Assembly (NCBI RefSeq): GCF_003480255.1
Contig: NZ_QUIN01000003.1
Location: 51,474-115,473, forward strand
Length of the DNA: 64,000 nt
Direction of reading: 5' to 3'
DNA from: Erysipelatoclostridium sp. AM42-17
GTDB lineage: Bacteria > Bacillota_I > Bacilli_A > Erysipelotrichales > Coprobacillaceae
A program made the translations under genes and the position numbers. A model generated the notes under the pieces. That model had not been told where the DNA came from and did no database searches. It was given only the letters and a program-made list of their open reading frames with translations. This document shows positions 1 to 8,608 of the stretch, one piece after another (position 1 is the first letter of the stretch; every line of letters starts with the position of its first letter).

Positions 1-2
1 AC

Positions 3-608
3 GTGACGCCTTTGCTTAATCAAAATGATGTCGTTTCTATTTTAAAAGCCATAGAAGAAAAAAGAAAACATAAGCAAGTAAAACAAACAAAAAAAGAAAA
101 ATATGACTTATTAGAAATTGCTGAAACAATCAAAAATATAATTCAACAAATGAAACTGATCATTTTAAATGCTAATACAAACAAATATGATCTTATTCTT
201 TCAGGATGTAAGCAAGTTACTCAAAACCCTATACTCATTCAACAAATCTTAAAAAGAGAAGAAAAAGGAAGTAATATTTATCATTCATTTCATTTTGCTT
301 TATTACATACAACAACTTCTCTTGTTAATGATTGTATCGTCCATATTATTCAACCTGACCAACACTATTTCATAAATGAAGAACTTCATGATATTGAAAT
401 AGCACTCCTTATGCTTATCCCTGAAAATGGTAAAGAATATCAAAAAAGATTAATGTCATATATATCAGCCCAACTATTAGAAAATGCAGAATTTATAAAA
501 CAATTACACGATCATAATGAAAATCAAATAAAAGAAATGTTTAACACATTACTTCAAAACTGGATGTTAGATTATATAAAGGAGGAAGAAAAAATTGGCA
601 CATATTAA
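3..608 (+). CDS. PTS-dependent transcriptional antiterminator, C-terminal part (MtlR/BglG type)
   Basis: The reading frame is open to the left edge of the window, so this is only the 3' end of a longer gene; the GTG at position 3 is unlikely to be the start. The visible part has a Lys-rich linker and then a type-2 EIIA-like (fructose/mannitol) domain from about residue 50 to the end, with a probable regulatory histidine in FALLH near residue 102. Proteins of this kind (MtlR, LicR) carry a DNA-binding N-terminus, PRD domains and EIIB/EIIA-like domains, and activate a PTS operon according to phosphorylation. It overlaps the next gene, a PTS EIIBA component, by 14 bp, which fits a regulator inside the operon it controls. 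The sugar cannot be read from this fragment. Confidence 0.75.
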   Translation: MTPLLNQNDVVSILKAIEEKRKHKQVKQTKKEKYDLLEIAETIKNIIQQMKLIILNANTNKYDLILSGCKQVTQNPILIQQILKREEKGSNIYHSFHFALLHTTTSLVNDCIVHIIQPDQHYFINEELHDIEIALLMLIPENGKEYQKRLMSYISAQLLENAEFIKQLHDHNENQIKEMFNTLLQNWMLDYIKEEEKIGTY

Positions 609-1299
609 TGTTTACTTTGCCTGCGATGCAGGAATGGGATCAAGTGCCCTAGGAGCAACCCTATTAAAAAAATTTGTTAACCGTGAGATATTTGTTTCCA
701 ATTGCTCAGTGTATCATATCCCTTTAAATTGTAATATTGTTATATGTCAAAAAAGCTTACTTCAACAAATAGATAGAAAGTATAGATTTTTAAAGATATA
801 TGAAATAGATAATTTTCTTGATGAAAAAAGACTTCAATTTATATCAAAGGAGATTATGGAAATGGTAGATACAAATCAGATTCTAGCAAAAGAATCAATT
901 ATTCTTGACTGCTCATCATGTACAAGTGATGAAGCCATTACGGCAGTAGGAAAACTATTAGTAGAAAAAGGATACGTAGAAGAACCTTATATTGAGGGAA
1001 TGTTAAAAAGAGATCATGATTTAACAACTTATATAGGTAATGATTTAGCTATTCCTCATGGAGAATACGATGTAAAAGATTATGTAAAAACAACAGGTAT
1101 GGCTGTGATGATTTATCCTGATGGTGTGGAATGGAATGGCAATAAAGCAAGAATCGTTATTGGTATTGCTGCTAATGGTGATGCCCATATGGAAATTCTA
1201 TCCAATATAGCTTTAAAATTATGTGATATGGATACAGTAAATCAAATTGTAGAATCAAAAGATATTAATTATATCTATGATGTTCTAACAAAGGAATAA
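595..1299 (+). CDS. PTS mannitol-type EIIBA component
   Basis: A cytoplasmic phosphotransferase fusion. Residues 1-90 form a mannitol-type EIIB domain with the phospho-cysteine motif ACDAGMGSS (Cys10); residues 95-234 form a type-2 EIIA domain with the phospho-histidine motif AIPHGE. Phosphate would pass from HPr to EIIA, then EIIB, then a sugar entering through EIIC. No EIIC is encoded here, so the membrane component must lie upstream or elsewhere. Translation probably starts at TTG 595, because AAGGAGG lies just upstream at the correct distance and no ATG fits. It overlaps the antiterminator and is followed after 4 bp by a sugar-phosphate kinase. The EIIB motif points to mannitol or a related polyol or ketose. 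Confidence 0.85.
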   Translation: MAHINVYFACDAGMGSSALGATLLKKFVNREIFVSNCSVYHIPLNCNIVICQKSLLQQIDRKYRFLKIYEIDNFLDEKRLQFISKEIMEMVDTNQILAKESIILDCSSCTSDEAITAVGKLLVEKGYVEEPYIEGMLKRDHDLTTYIGNDLAIPHGEYDVKDYVKTTGMAVMIYPDGVEWNGNKARIVIGIAANGDAHMEILSNIALKLCDMDTVNQIVESKDINYIYDVLTKE

Positions 1300-1303
1300 T
1301 AAA

Positions 1304-2233
1304 ATGATTATTACAGTAACTTTAAATCCAGCAATTGATAAAACTGCACAAGTCACAAAAATGGTTTGTAATGGATTAAACCGTTTAGACAATGTGATGT
1401 TGGATGTTGGTGGTAAAGGAATTAATGTTTCTAAAGCCATCAAAGAATTAAAAGGAGAATCAATCTGTACTGGATTTGTTGCTGGTGATAATGGTGTTTG
1501 GATTGAAAAGAAATTAGATGAATTAGGATTAAAGTATGACTTCAAACATGTTGAAGGAAATACAAGAATGAATCTAAAAGTTTTAGACGAAGATATGAAC
1601 TTGACAGAGCTAAATGAAATCGGAACAGAAATTAAATCTGATGATTTATTAGCGATGAAAAAACAATTATTAGAAATGACTTTACCGGGAGATATTGTTG
1701 TCTTGTCTGGAAGTGTTCCTAAAGGTGTACCTCAAGATATTTATAAAGAATTAACACAGTTATTAAAAGATAAAGGAGCTAAAGTCATTTTAGATGCTGA
1801 TGGTGATTTATTTACCGCAGGTATTGAAGCAGGACCACATTTAATAAAACCTAATAAATATGAATTATGTAAATACTTTGAATTAAGTGAAGATGTCAAT
1901 GATGTTGAATTAATCGACCATGCTAAAAAACTATTATACAAAGGTATTGAAATGGTTGTGATTTCACTTGGAGCTGATGGTGCTATCTTCATTACTCATA
2001 ATGAAGTAGCACGTGTAAAAGGTTTAAAAATTACACCACATTCTTCAGTAGGTGCAGGAGATTCCATGGTTGGTGCATTAGCTTATGGAATTGATCACGA
2101 TTTTGAATTAGTTCGTTTAATTAAATGGGCAGTAGCTACATCAGCAGGAGCTGTGATGACAAAGGGAACAAAAGCCCCACATATTTCAGTTATTGAAAAA
2201 TTAGTCAATGAAGTATCTATAGAGTTTAAATAA
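1304..2233 (+). CDS. PfkB-family hexose-phosphate kinase (1-phosphofructokinase type)
   Basis: A 309-residue PfkB carbohydrate kinase of the FruK/LacC branch. It starts with the typical TLNPAIDKT, has the substrate-binding GGKGINVSKAI motif near residue 38, and the anion-hole and catalytic-Asp motif SSVGAGDSMVGA near residue 248. The family phosphorylates fructose 1-phosphate, tagatose 6-phosphate or related ketose phosphates to the bisphosphate, feeding glycolysis. It sits 4 bp after the EIIBA gene and 16 bp before a SorE-like dehydrogenase. The exact substrate is uncertain: fructose 1-phosphate is the default, but the neighbours allow a tagatose or sorbose route. Confidence 0.88.
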   Translation: MIITVTLNPAIDKTAQVTKMVCNGLNRLDNVMLDVGGKGINVSKAIKELKGESICTGFVAGDNGVWIEKKLDELGLKYDFKHVEGNTRMNLKVLDEDMNLTELNEIGTEIKSDDLLAMKKQLLEMTLPGDIVVLSGSVPKGVPQDIYKELTQLLKDKGAKVILDADGDLFTAGIEAGPHLIKPNKYELCKYFELSEDVNDVELIDHAKKLLYKGIEMVVISLGADGAIFITHNEVARVKGLKITPHSSVGAGDSMVGALAYGIDHDFELVRLIKWAVATSAGAVMTKGTKAPHISVIEKLVNEVSIEFK

Positions 2234-2249
2234 TAAGGAGACAAACATA

Positions 2250-3500
2250 ATGAAAACAAGAGCAGTACGTTTATATGACGTTGATGATATTAGATTAGAA
2301 GAATTTGAATTACCAGAAATTAAAGATGATGAAATCTTAGTAAAAGTCGTATCTGACAGTATTTGTATGTCAACATATAAAACTGTAAAACAAGGAGCAA
2401 AACATAAACGTGTTCCTAATGATGTTTATGATAATCCAATTATTATTGGTCATGAATTTGCTGGAGATATCGTAAAAGTAGGAAAAAAATGGCAAGATAA
2501 ATTTAAACCAGGACAAAAATTCGCCCAACAACCTGCCATTCCAGGACAAATGGAATCACCAGGTTATTCTTATAGATGGTGTGGAGGAGATACAGAATAT
2601 TGTATTTTCCCTAATGATATTATTGAAGCTGGTTGTTTATGGACATTTGAAGGAGATAGCTACTTTGCTGCTTCTGTAGCAGAACCTATGTGTTGTGTTA
2701 TTTCTGGATTCCACAGTCATTATCATACTGTACCAGGATGTTATGATCATGTTATGGGTACTAAAAAAGATGGTGATATCATTATTTTAGGTGGTTGTGG
2801 ACCAATGGGATTAGGTGCTGTAAGCTATTCATTAACTTATGAAAATAAACCTAAACGTGTTGTTGTTACAGATATTGATGACGCTAAAATTGCTCGTGCT
2901 CGTTCAGTTATTTCGGAAGAATATGCAGCGAGTCATGGTGTAGAATTACATTATGTCAATACAGCAAAAATGGATGATCCAGTTAAAGAATTGATGGCTA
3001 TAACAGGTGGTAAAGGATATGATGATGTTTATGTTTATGTACCTATTCCAGCAGTATGTGAAATGGGAGATCAATTACTTGCATATGATGGAAACATCAA
3101 CTTATTTGCTGGACCTACAGATGCTAAGTTTGCTGCACCAATGAATTTATATAATTGTCATTATTCAAGACATCGTATTTTAGGAAGTACCGGTGGAACA
3201 ATTGATGATATGAAAGAAGCAATTGATAAAGATGCTCAAGGTTTAATTCAAACTGCTGTTATGATTACTCATATTGGTGGTTTAGATGCTGTAGTTGAAA
3301 CAACAAAGAACTTACCAACTATTCCTGGAGGTAAAAAATTAATTTATACTCATATTAATATGCCTTTAACAGCAATTGCTGATTTTGAAGAATTAGGAAA
3401 AACTGATCCTTTATTCAAACAACTTGCTGATGCTGTAAGTAAAACAAATGGTTTATGGAATAGTGAAGCAGAAAAAATCTTATTAAATGCCAAACAATAA
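2250..3500 (+). CDS. Zn-dependent polyol/ketose-phosphate dehydrogenase, SorE-like
   Basis: A medium-chain zinc dehydrogenase of 416 residues. The N-terminal catalytic domain has the zinc ligand region SDSICMSTYK and GHEFAG; the Rossmann nucleotide-binding motif is LGGCGPMGLG near residue 178. The opening KTRAVRLYDVDDIRLEEFELPEI resembles L-sorbose-1-phosphate reductase (SorE), which interconverts L-sorbose 1-phosphate and D-glucitol 6-phosphate; that assignment is from remembered family resemblance and needs a database check. AAGGAG lies 10 bp before the ATG. It is the last gene of the PTS operon and ends at a strong terminator. A general alditol-phosphate dehydrogenase is the alternative. 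Confidence 0.75.
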   Translation: MKTRAVRLYDVDDIRLEEFELPEIKDDEILVKVVSDSICMSTYKTVKQGAKHKRVPNDVYDNPIIIGHEFAGDIVKVGKKWQDKFKPGQKFAQQPAIPGQMESPGYSYRWCGGDTEYCIFPNDIIEAGCLWTFEGDSYFAASVAEPMCCVISGFHSHYHTVPGCYDHVMGTKKDGDIIILGGCGPMGLGAVSYSLTYENKPKRVVVTDIDDAKIARARSVISEEYAASHGVELHYVNTAKMDDPVKELMAITGGKGYDDVYVYVPIPAVCEMGDQLLAYDGNINLFAGPTDAKFAAPMNLYNCHYSRHRILGSTGGTIDDMKEAIDKDAQGLIQTAVMITHIGGLDAVVETTKNLPTIPGGKKLIYTHINMPLTAIADFEELGKTDPLFKQLADAVSKTNGLWNSEAEKILLNAKQ

Positions 3501-3522
3501 AAGGACTCATCAGTCCTTTTTT
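3499..3522 (+). terminator. Terminator of the PTS operon
   Basis: A 9-bp perfect stem (AAAAGGACT / AGTCCTTTT) with loop CATC is followed by a short T tract. It begins at the stop codon of the SorE-like gene. Confidence 0.9.
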
Positions 3523-3632
3523 CATAAACAAAAGTTTAAATTTAAATGAAAATCAAGATTTATATTTACAGGTGATATGATAAAAGAAGACATGATAAAA
3601 AGCATAATATAAAGGAGATGGTTTTAAGTTAT

Positions 3633-5360
3633 ATGAAAACAATGGAAGATAAATATATGGCACTTTTAAATAAAGAATATCCTACAGATTCTATTATTAT
3701 TCAAGAAATAATTAAACTAGAATCAATCTTAAATCTTCCTAAGGGAACAGAACATTATATCTCTGACTTACATGGTGAATATGATGCTTTTAAACATTTA
3801 ATGAATAATTGTTCAGGAGTCATTAAAGAAAAAGTCATTTTTCTTTTTCAAAAAGAAATGAGTAATCAAGAGATTAATGATTTTTGTCAATTAATCTATT
3901 ATCCAGATCTATATTTACCTAAAAAGGAAACGAATGAATGGTACTGTCAATGTTTATTAAGACTAATTCGACTAGCACGTTATATTACTTCAAAATATAC
4001 AAGAACAACAATTAGAAATTATCTTCAACAAGATTATGCCGATATTATTGATGAATTAATTCATGCTCAATTAGATGAAATGGATCAAAAATATATTTAT
4101 CATTTAAAGATTATTAATATGATTATTGAACTTCACCAACAAGATGATTTTATAAAAACAATCATTAAATTAATTAAACACTTTGCCGTCGATAAATTAC
4201 ATATTTTAGGTGATCTTTATGATCGTGGGAAAAATCCTCATAAAATCATTAATGATTTAATAGAGTATAAAAGAGTAGACATTCAATGGGGTAATCATGA
4301 TATCTTATGGATGGGAGCGTATCTTGGTCAAGAGGCTTGTATTGTAACTGTGGTCAAAAATTGTGTTCATTATCAAAATTTAGCTTTGTTAGAGAGATAC
4401 TATGGTATTCCCTTAAGAAATTTAATGTTAGAAGCAACGAAGTGTTATCCTCAAAAAGAAACGAATAAAGCTATGGAGCTATATTGTTTAGAATTAATCA
4501 AGCAATGTGAATTAAAACTCATTAAGCAATATCCTCATTGGCATATGGAATATCGTATTCAAAACCAAAATCCAGCTCATCTATCACCATCACAAATAGC
4601 CATTATTAAAGAATTAAAACATAGTTTTACTCGTAGTATGCCTTTAAAAAAGCATATGGACTTTATCTTTCAAAAAGGTTCGCTTTATTTAAAAACAAAT
4701 CATAATTTATTATTACATGGTTGTATTCCTTTAGATGAAAATGGACAGCTTTATCAGTATCATCACTTTGATCAAATATTAAAAGGTAAAGCTTATTTTG
4801 ATTATGTTGATCACTATATTAATGAATGCTATCAAAAGAAACAACAACCAGATTATTTTTGGTATTTATGGTGTGGTCAGTATTCTCCATTATGTGGCAG
4901 AAAGATTATCCTAGATCAACCAGGAATAGAATTAAAAAATAGTTATTATCACTATATTGAAGATGAAAAAATATGTCTTACATTATTAAGAGAATTTGGA
5001 TTATACGGGTCAGATTGTCATATTATTAATGGACATACACCAATCAGGGTAAAAGATGGTGAAAGTCCTTTAAAAGGAAATGGAAGATTAATTATGATTG
5101 ATGGTGGATTTTGTAAACAAAATCAAAAGAAAACGGGAGTAGCCGGATATACATTAATAAGCAATTCTCATGGAATGCGTTTAAAAACACATCATGTACA
5201 TGTAGGGTCTTATCGTCATGATGTAGAATATGATTCAATGATTATCTATACAGCTAAAAATCAAGAATATATCAAGGATACAAAGCGTGGATTAGAAATC
5301 ATAGAACAGATGAATGATTTAAAAAAATTACTCGAATTAAAGCGTCAAAATGAAATATAA
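3633..5360 (+). CDS. fbp: Fructose-1,6-bisphosphatase, class III
   Basis: A metallophosphatase of the Firmicute class III type that hydrolyses fructose 1,6-bisphosphate for gluconeogenesis. Metal-binding motifs are visible in order: ISDLHGEYDAF near residue 42, LGDLYDRG near 195, WGNHDILWMGA near 224, and INGHTPI near 470. About 575 residues is a little shorter than the Bacillus enzyme. The start is uncertain: ATG 3618 directly abuts the AAAGGAG site with no spacing, so the in-frame ATG at 3633 is preferred although its spacing is long. It stands alone between the PTS operon terminator and the miniprotein gene. Confidence 0.92.
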   Translation: MKTMEDKYMALLNKEYPTDSIIIQEIIKLESILNLPKGTEHYISDLHGEYDAFKHLMNNCSGVIKEKVIFLFQKEMSNQEINDFCQLIYYPDLYLPKKETNEWYCQCLLRLIRLARYITSKYTRTTIRNYLQQDYADIIDELIHAQLDEMDQKYIYHLKIINMIIELHQQDDFIKTIIKLIKHFAVDKLHILGDLYDRGKNPHKIINDLIEYKRVDIQWGNHDILWMGAYLGQEACIVTVVKNCVHYQNLALLERYYGIPLRNLMLEATKCYPQKETNKAMELYCLELIKQCELKLIKQYPHWHMEYRIQNQNPAHLSPSQIAIIKELKHSFTRSMPLKKHMDFIFQKGSLYLKTNHNLLLHGCIPLDENGQLYQYHHFDQILKGKAYFDYVDHYINECYQKKQQPDYFWYLWCGQYSPLCGRKIILDQPGIELKNSYYHYIEDEKICLTLLREFGLYGSDCHIINGHTPIRVKDGESPLKGNGRLIMIDGGFCKQNQKKTGVAGYTLISNSHGMRLKTHHVHVGSYRHDVEYDSMIIYTAKNQEYIKDTKRGLEIIEQMNDLKKLLELKRQNEI

Positions 5361-5366
5361 GATACC

Positions 5367-5395
5367 TTGCATTTCTTATTTTAATATCATATAAT
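5367..5395 (+). promoter_or_regulatory. SigA-type promoter of the 28-residue miniprotein
   Basis: TTGCAT and a perfect TATAAT are separated by 17 bp. The start point would fall about 20 bp before the miniprotein ATG and just after the fbp stop codon. Confidence 0.8.
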
Positions 5396-5419
5396 TAAAT
5401 TAACGAAGGGGTGTTGTTT

Positions 5420-5506
5420 ATGTGTTTGGGTATTATATTAATGTTGGTGGGAGTAAGCGTAGTTTATATGGGACTACAATATTTCAAATATGCGATGGAA
5501 GATTAA
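5420..5506 (+). CDS. Single-span membrane miniprotein, 28 aa
   Basis: A 28-codon ORF starts with MCLGIILMLVGVSV and ends with FKYAMED. Residues 2-20 are a continuous hydrophobic segment, so it should be a single-span membrane protein with a short acidic tail. The case for a real gene is its setting: a SigA promoter with perfect spacing, GAAGGGG eight bases before the ATG, and an intrinsic terminator immediately after the stop. I do not recognise a family. It might be a membrane peptide that modulates a larger complex, or a type I toxin-like peptide; nothing in the sequence settles this. Confidence 0.65.
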   Translation: MCLGIILMLVGVSVVYMGLQYFKYAMED

Positions 5507-5536
5507 TAATCTAACGAAAGTTAGATTATTTTTTTT
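5507..5536 (+). terminator. Terminator of the miniprotein gene
   Basis: A perfect 9-bp stem (TAATCTAAC / GTTAGATTA) closed by a GAAA tetraloop is followed by eight T residues. Confidence 0.92.
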
Positions 5537-5580
5537 ACTTTAAATGTATGTTATGATTAAGACAAATTGTAGGTGATAAA

Positions 5581-6111
5581 ATGAAAAAAATACAAGAAAT
5601 TGTTGTTGTCGAAGGAAAAACGGATACAGCTACATTAAAACAACTTTTTGATGTAGATACTATTGAAACCCATGGTTTAGCTTTAAGTGATCAAACTTTA
5701 GAACTCATTAAAGAAGCAGGAAAAATCAGGGGTGTGATTGTTTTAACTGATCCTGATTTTCCAGGTATGAAAATAAGAAACCAAGTAAGTGAAGTTGTAC
5801 CTGATTGTAAACATGCATTTGTCGAAAAAAAGGATGCCCGTGGTAAAAAGAAATTAGGTATTGCAGAAGCGAGAAAAGAAGCGATTGTCGAAGCATTAGA
5901 AAATGTGGTCACTTTTCACCAACAACAAGAATCTATTACTTGGAAAGAATTCTTATCTTTAGATATTATTGGTGATAGTCAAAGAAGAAAACAAGTTTAT
6001 CAATTATTTCATTTAGGATATGGAAATGCTAAAACATTATTTAAAAGATTAAACATGGTCGGTATCACAAAACAAGATATACAACATGCGTTAAAAAAGG
6101 AGACACAATGA
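5581..6111 (+). CDS. rnmV: Ribonuclease M5 (5S rRNA maturase)
   Basis: A Toprim-domain nuclease that trims the 5S rRNA precursor with the help of ribosomal protein L18. The Toprim signature is at the N-terminus: VVVEGKTDT (catalytic Glu about residue 10) and LTDPDFPGMKIR near residue 56. At 176 residues it has the normal family length, with the usual C-terminal helical domain. Its stop overlaps the start of rsmA by 4 bp, the conserved Firmicute pairing. Confidence 0.95.
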   Translation: MKKIQEIVVVEGKTDTATLKQLFDVDTIETHGLALSDQTLELIKEAGKIRGVIVLTDPDFPGMKIRNQVSEVVPDCKHAFVEKKDARGKKKLGIAEARKEAIVEALENVVTFHQQQESITWKEFLSLDIIGDSQRRKQVYQLFHLGYGNAKTLFKRLNMVGITKQDIQHALKKETQ

Positions 6112-6926
6112 AACCCATAGCAAGTATTTCAACAACTCAATATATATTAGACCACTATCATTTACAGGCTTTAAAAAAATATGGACAGAACTTTTTAATT
6201 GATGTCAATGTCGTTGAAAAAATTGTAGCCTGTGGAAATGTTGACCAAAATACTGCCGTGATTGAAGTAGGTCCCGGAATTGGGGCTTTAACTCAAATTT
6301 TATCTCAATATGCTGGTCATGTTTATAGTTATGAAATTGATGAAAGATTTAAACCGGTCTATCATGACTTTATTGATCAAGAAAAAGTGGATATTATTTT
6401 TGAAGACTTTTTAAGTAGTTCATTAGATAAAATTGAAAAGATAAAAGAGAAATATCCAAGAGTCATCTTAGTAGCTAATTTACCCTATTATATTACAACT
6501 CAAATTATTGAAAAAATTGTTTATAGTCAAGTAGCTATTGATGAAATGATTGTGATGGTACAAAAAGAAGTCGCTAAAAAGTATTGTGGTGATTATAAAA
6601 GCCCCCTTACCATGATGATTCATTATCGTGGTATGATAGAATACATGTTTACTGTATCAAAAAATGTTTTTATACCTCGACCTCATGTAGATAGTGCCAT
6701 TATGAAAATATCACTTAATCGTCATTATCATCCTCAATTAAAAGAAGTATTAGATGTCAGTTTTAAACAAAGAAGAAAAACAATCTATAACAATCTAAAA
6801 CAGCAATATTCACAAGCTCAAGAAATATTAGAAGCGTGTGGAATTAATGAAAAAACAAGAAGTGAACAATTAGAGATCGAAGATTTTATAAAAATCACAG
6901 ATTATATAAAAGAACATAAAATATAA
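6108..6926 (+). CDS. rsmA: 16S rRNA dimethyladenosine transferase
   Basis: KsgA/RsmA dimethylates the two adjacent adenines in the 3' terminal hairpin of 16S rRNA using S-adenosylmethionine, a late step of 30S assembly. Visible motifs are YGQNFLID near residue 24, the SAM-binding VGPGIGALT near 52 and the catalytic NLPYYITT near 124. At 272 residues it is full length. It overlaps rnmV by 4 bp in an ATGA arrangement, so the two are translationally coupled, and yabG follows after 10 bp. Confidence 0.97.
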   Translation: MKPIASISTTQYILDHYHLQALKKYGQNFLIDVNVVEKIVACGNVDQNTAVIEVGPGIGALTQILSQYAGHVYSYEIDERFKPVYHDFIDQEKVDIIFEDFLSSSLDKIEKIKEKYPRVILVANLPYYITTQIIEKIVYSQVAIDEMIVMVQKEVAKKYCGDYKSPLTMMIHYRGMIEYMFTVSKNVFIPRPHVDSAIMKISLNRHYHPQLKEVLDVSFKQRRKTIYNNLKQQYSQAQEILEACGINEKTRSEQLEIEDFIKITDYIKEHKI

Positions 6927-6936
6927 TGGTGATGAT

Positions 6937-7674
6937 ATGAAAATTGGTGATCATGTTTGCCGTAAAAAATATGGCAAAGACATCTGTTTTGAAATAGTAG
7001 ATATTAAAGATGATATTTATTATTTAAGAGGTATTGAATATCGGTTAGTTGCTGACAGTGATGAAAGTGATTTGGAAATAAAAGAGAGTAACGAACCTCA
7101 TGAAGATATTCAATTAGATAATCCTCGTTGTTTAAAAGGATCAGTATTACACATTGATGGCGATCCTTACTATTTAAAAATGTGTTTAAATAAATATCAT
7201 GAGTATGGAATACGCGTGATAGGTTATTATTATAAGGAAGAGGAAATAAAAGATCATATCATTCCTTTATTAGAAAAACATAAACCAGATTTATTAGTGA
7301 TTACAGGTCATGATGCTTTGAAAAAAGATAGTAATCAAAAAGAAAGTCATAATTATCTTCATAGTCAAGATTATGTTCAAGCCATCATGAAAGCAAGAGA
7401 ATATGAAGATGATAAAGATGCTTTAATTATTTTCGCTGGAGCATGTCAATCATACTATGAACTATTATTAGCGGCTGGAGCGAACTTTGCTTCTTCACCC
7501 GCTAGAAAAAATATTCATGCATTAGATCCGGTGGTAGTCATTTGCCAAATCGCAAATGCAAGTGTAAAGGAATATGTAGATTTAGAAAAAATTATAGATA
7601 AAACCTCGCATAAACAACTTGGTATAGGTGGTATTGATACTAGAGGCGTGGCGAGAAATTTATATCCGAGGTAA
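6937..7674 (+). CDS. yabG: Sporulation-specific cysteine protease YabG
   Basis: YabG processes spore-coat and cortex proteins late in sporulation. The protein is 245 residues, somewhat shorter than Bacillus YabG at about 290. It opens with a small SH3-like region (IGDHVCRKKYGKD), and the conserved core contains VITGHDAL (His125) and FAGACQS (Cys170), the likely catalytic pair. It ends with GGIDTRGVARNLYP, typical of the family. It lies in the conserved place after rsmA, but veg and ssp genes found next to it in Bacillus are absent. It supports the view that the host forms endospores. Confidence 0.93.
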   Translation: MKIGDHVCRKKYGKDICFEIVDIKDDIYYLRGIEYRLVADSDESDLEIKESNEPHEDIQLDNPRCLKGSVLHIDGDPYYLKMCLNKYHEYGIRVIGYYYKEEEIKDHIIPLLEKHKPDLLVITGHDALKKDSNQKESHNYLHSQDYVQAIMKAREYEDDKDALIIFAGACQSYYELLLAAGANFASSPARKNIHALDPVVVICQIANASVKEYVDLEKIIDKTSHKQLGIGGIDTRGVARNLYPR

Positions 7675-7679
7675 CAGTT

Positions 7680-8525
7680 ATGAAAGTAAAAGCATATGCA
7701 AAAGTGAATCTAGCTTTAGATGTTGTACGAAAAAGAGAAGATGGTTATCATGATTTAGAAATGATTATGGCACCAATTACTTTACATGATTTAATTTATG
7801 TAGATGTCATTAAAGAAGGGATAGAAATTAAATCTAATAGTAAAGTCATGCCCACAGATCAAAGAAACATTATGTATAAAGTCGCTAAACTCATGCAAGA
7901 AAGATATCATTTGAAAAAAGGAATTAAAATTTTTGTTTACAAACATATTCCTACTCAAGCAGGATTAGCGGGAGGTAGTGCTGATGGAGCAGCAATTATT
8001 AAAGCTATGAATCATTTGTTTAAATTAAATTTATCAATGGAAGAAATGGCTGCTCTAGGTAAAGAAGTAGGGGCTGATATTCCTTTTTGTATTTATGAAC
8101 AAACAGCTTTTGTAGAAGGAGTAGGTGAAAAATTGCAATTTATTCAAACTCCATTTAATGCACATTTATTATTAGTTAAACCAAAAAAAGGTGTTTCTAC
8201 TAAAAAAGCATTTAATCAATTAGATTTAAGTCAAGTTGTTCATCAAGATTGTCGTACAATGAAACAAGCGATAGAAAATAAAGATTATCAAGGAGTAATT
8301 GATAACTTACAAAATACCCTAGAAGGACCATCAATTAAAATGATTCCTGATATTAAAAAAATAAAAGCAGAAATGATTGAATTAGGTTTTGATGGGTCTT
8401 TAATGTCTGGTAGTGGTTCTTGTGTATTTGGACTTACTCAAGATGAAAAAGTATTAGAAGCAGGTTATGAATACTTTAAAGGAAAATACTATTTTGTTAG
8501 AAAGACAGATATTCTAAATAAATGA
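7680..8525 (+). CDS. ispE: 4-diphosphocytidyl-2-C-methyl-D-erythritol kinase
   Basis: A GHMP kinase of the non-mevalonate isoprenoid pathway; it phosphorylates 4-diphosphocytidyl-2-C-methylerythritol with ATP. The N-terminal KAYAKVNLALDV and DGYHDLE motifs, the GHMP ATP loop AGLAGGSADGAA near residue 94 and the C-terminal SGSGSCVFG near 242 are all present. At 281 residues it has the family length. It follows yabG after 5 bp and is terminated by a hairpin that begins at its stop codon. The purR-yabJ-spoVG block that separates ispE from glmU in Bacillus is missing. Confidence 0.96.
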   Translation: MKVKAYAKVNLALDVVRKREDGYHDLEMIMAPITLHDLIYVDVIKEGIEIKSNSKVMPTDQRNIMYKVAKLMQERYHLKKGIKIFVYKHIPTQAGLAGGSADGAAIIKAMNHLFKLNLSMEEMAALGKEVGADIPFCIYEQTAFVEGVGEKLQFIQTPFNAHLLLVKPKKGVSTKKAFNQLDLSQVVHQDCRTMKQAIENKDYQGVIDNLQNTLEGPSIKMIPDIKKIKAEMIELGFDGSLMSGSGSCVFGLTQDEKVLEAGYEYFKGKYYFVRKTDILNK

Positions 8526-8554
8526 CAAAAAGTGAGGCTTTTTGTCATGTTTTA
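8522..8554 (+). terminator. Terminator after ispE
   Basis: An 11-bp perfect stem (ATGACAAAAAG / CTTTTTGTCAT) with loop TGAGG overlaps the ispE stop codon. The T tract after the stem is short (GTTTTA), so read-through towards glmU is possible. Confidence 0.7.
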
Positions 8555-8556
8555 TC

Positions 8557-8585
8557 TTTAATTTATGTAAATATTTTGTTAGAAT
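8557..8585 (+). promoter_or_regulatory. Extended -10 promoter of glmU-prs
   Basis: TGTTAGAAT is an extended -10 element with a weak TTTAAT -35 box 17 bp upstream. The same TGTTAG(A/G)AT form is found before tatD. Confidence 0.55.
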
Positions 8586-8608
8586 GTTGACCGTAGAGAG
8601 GTGACGCA

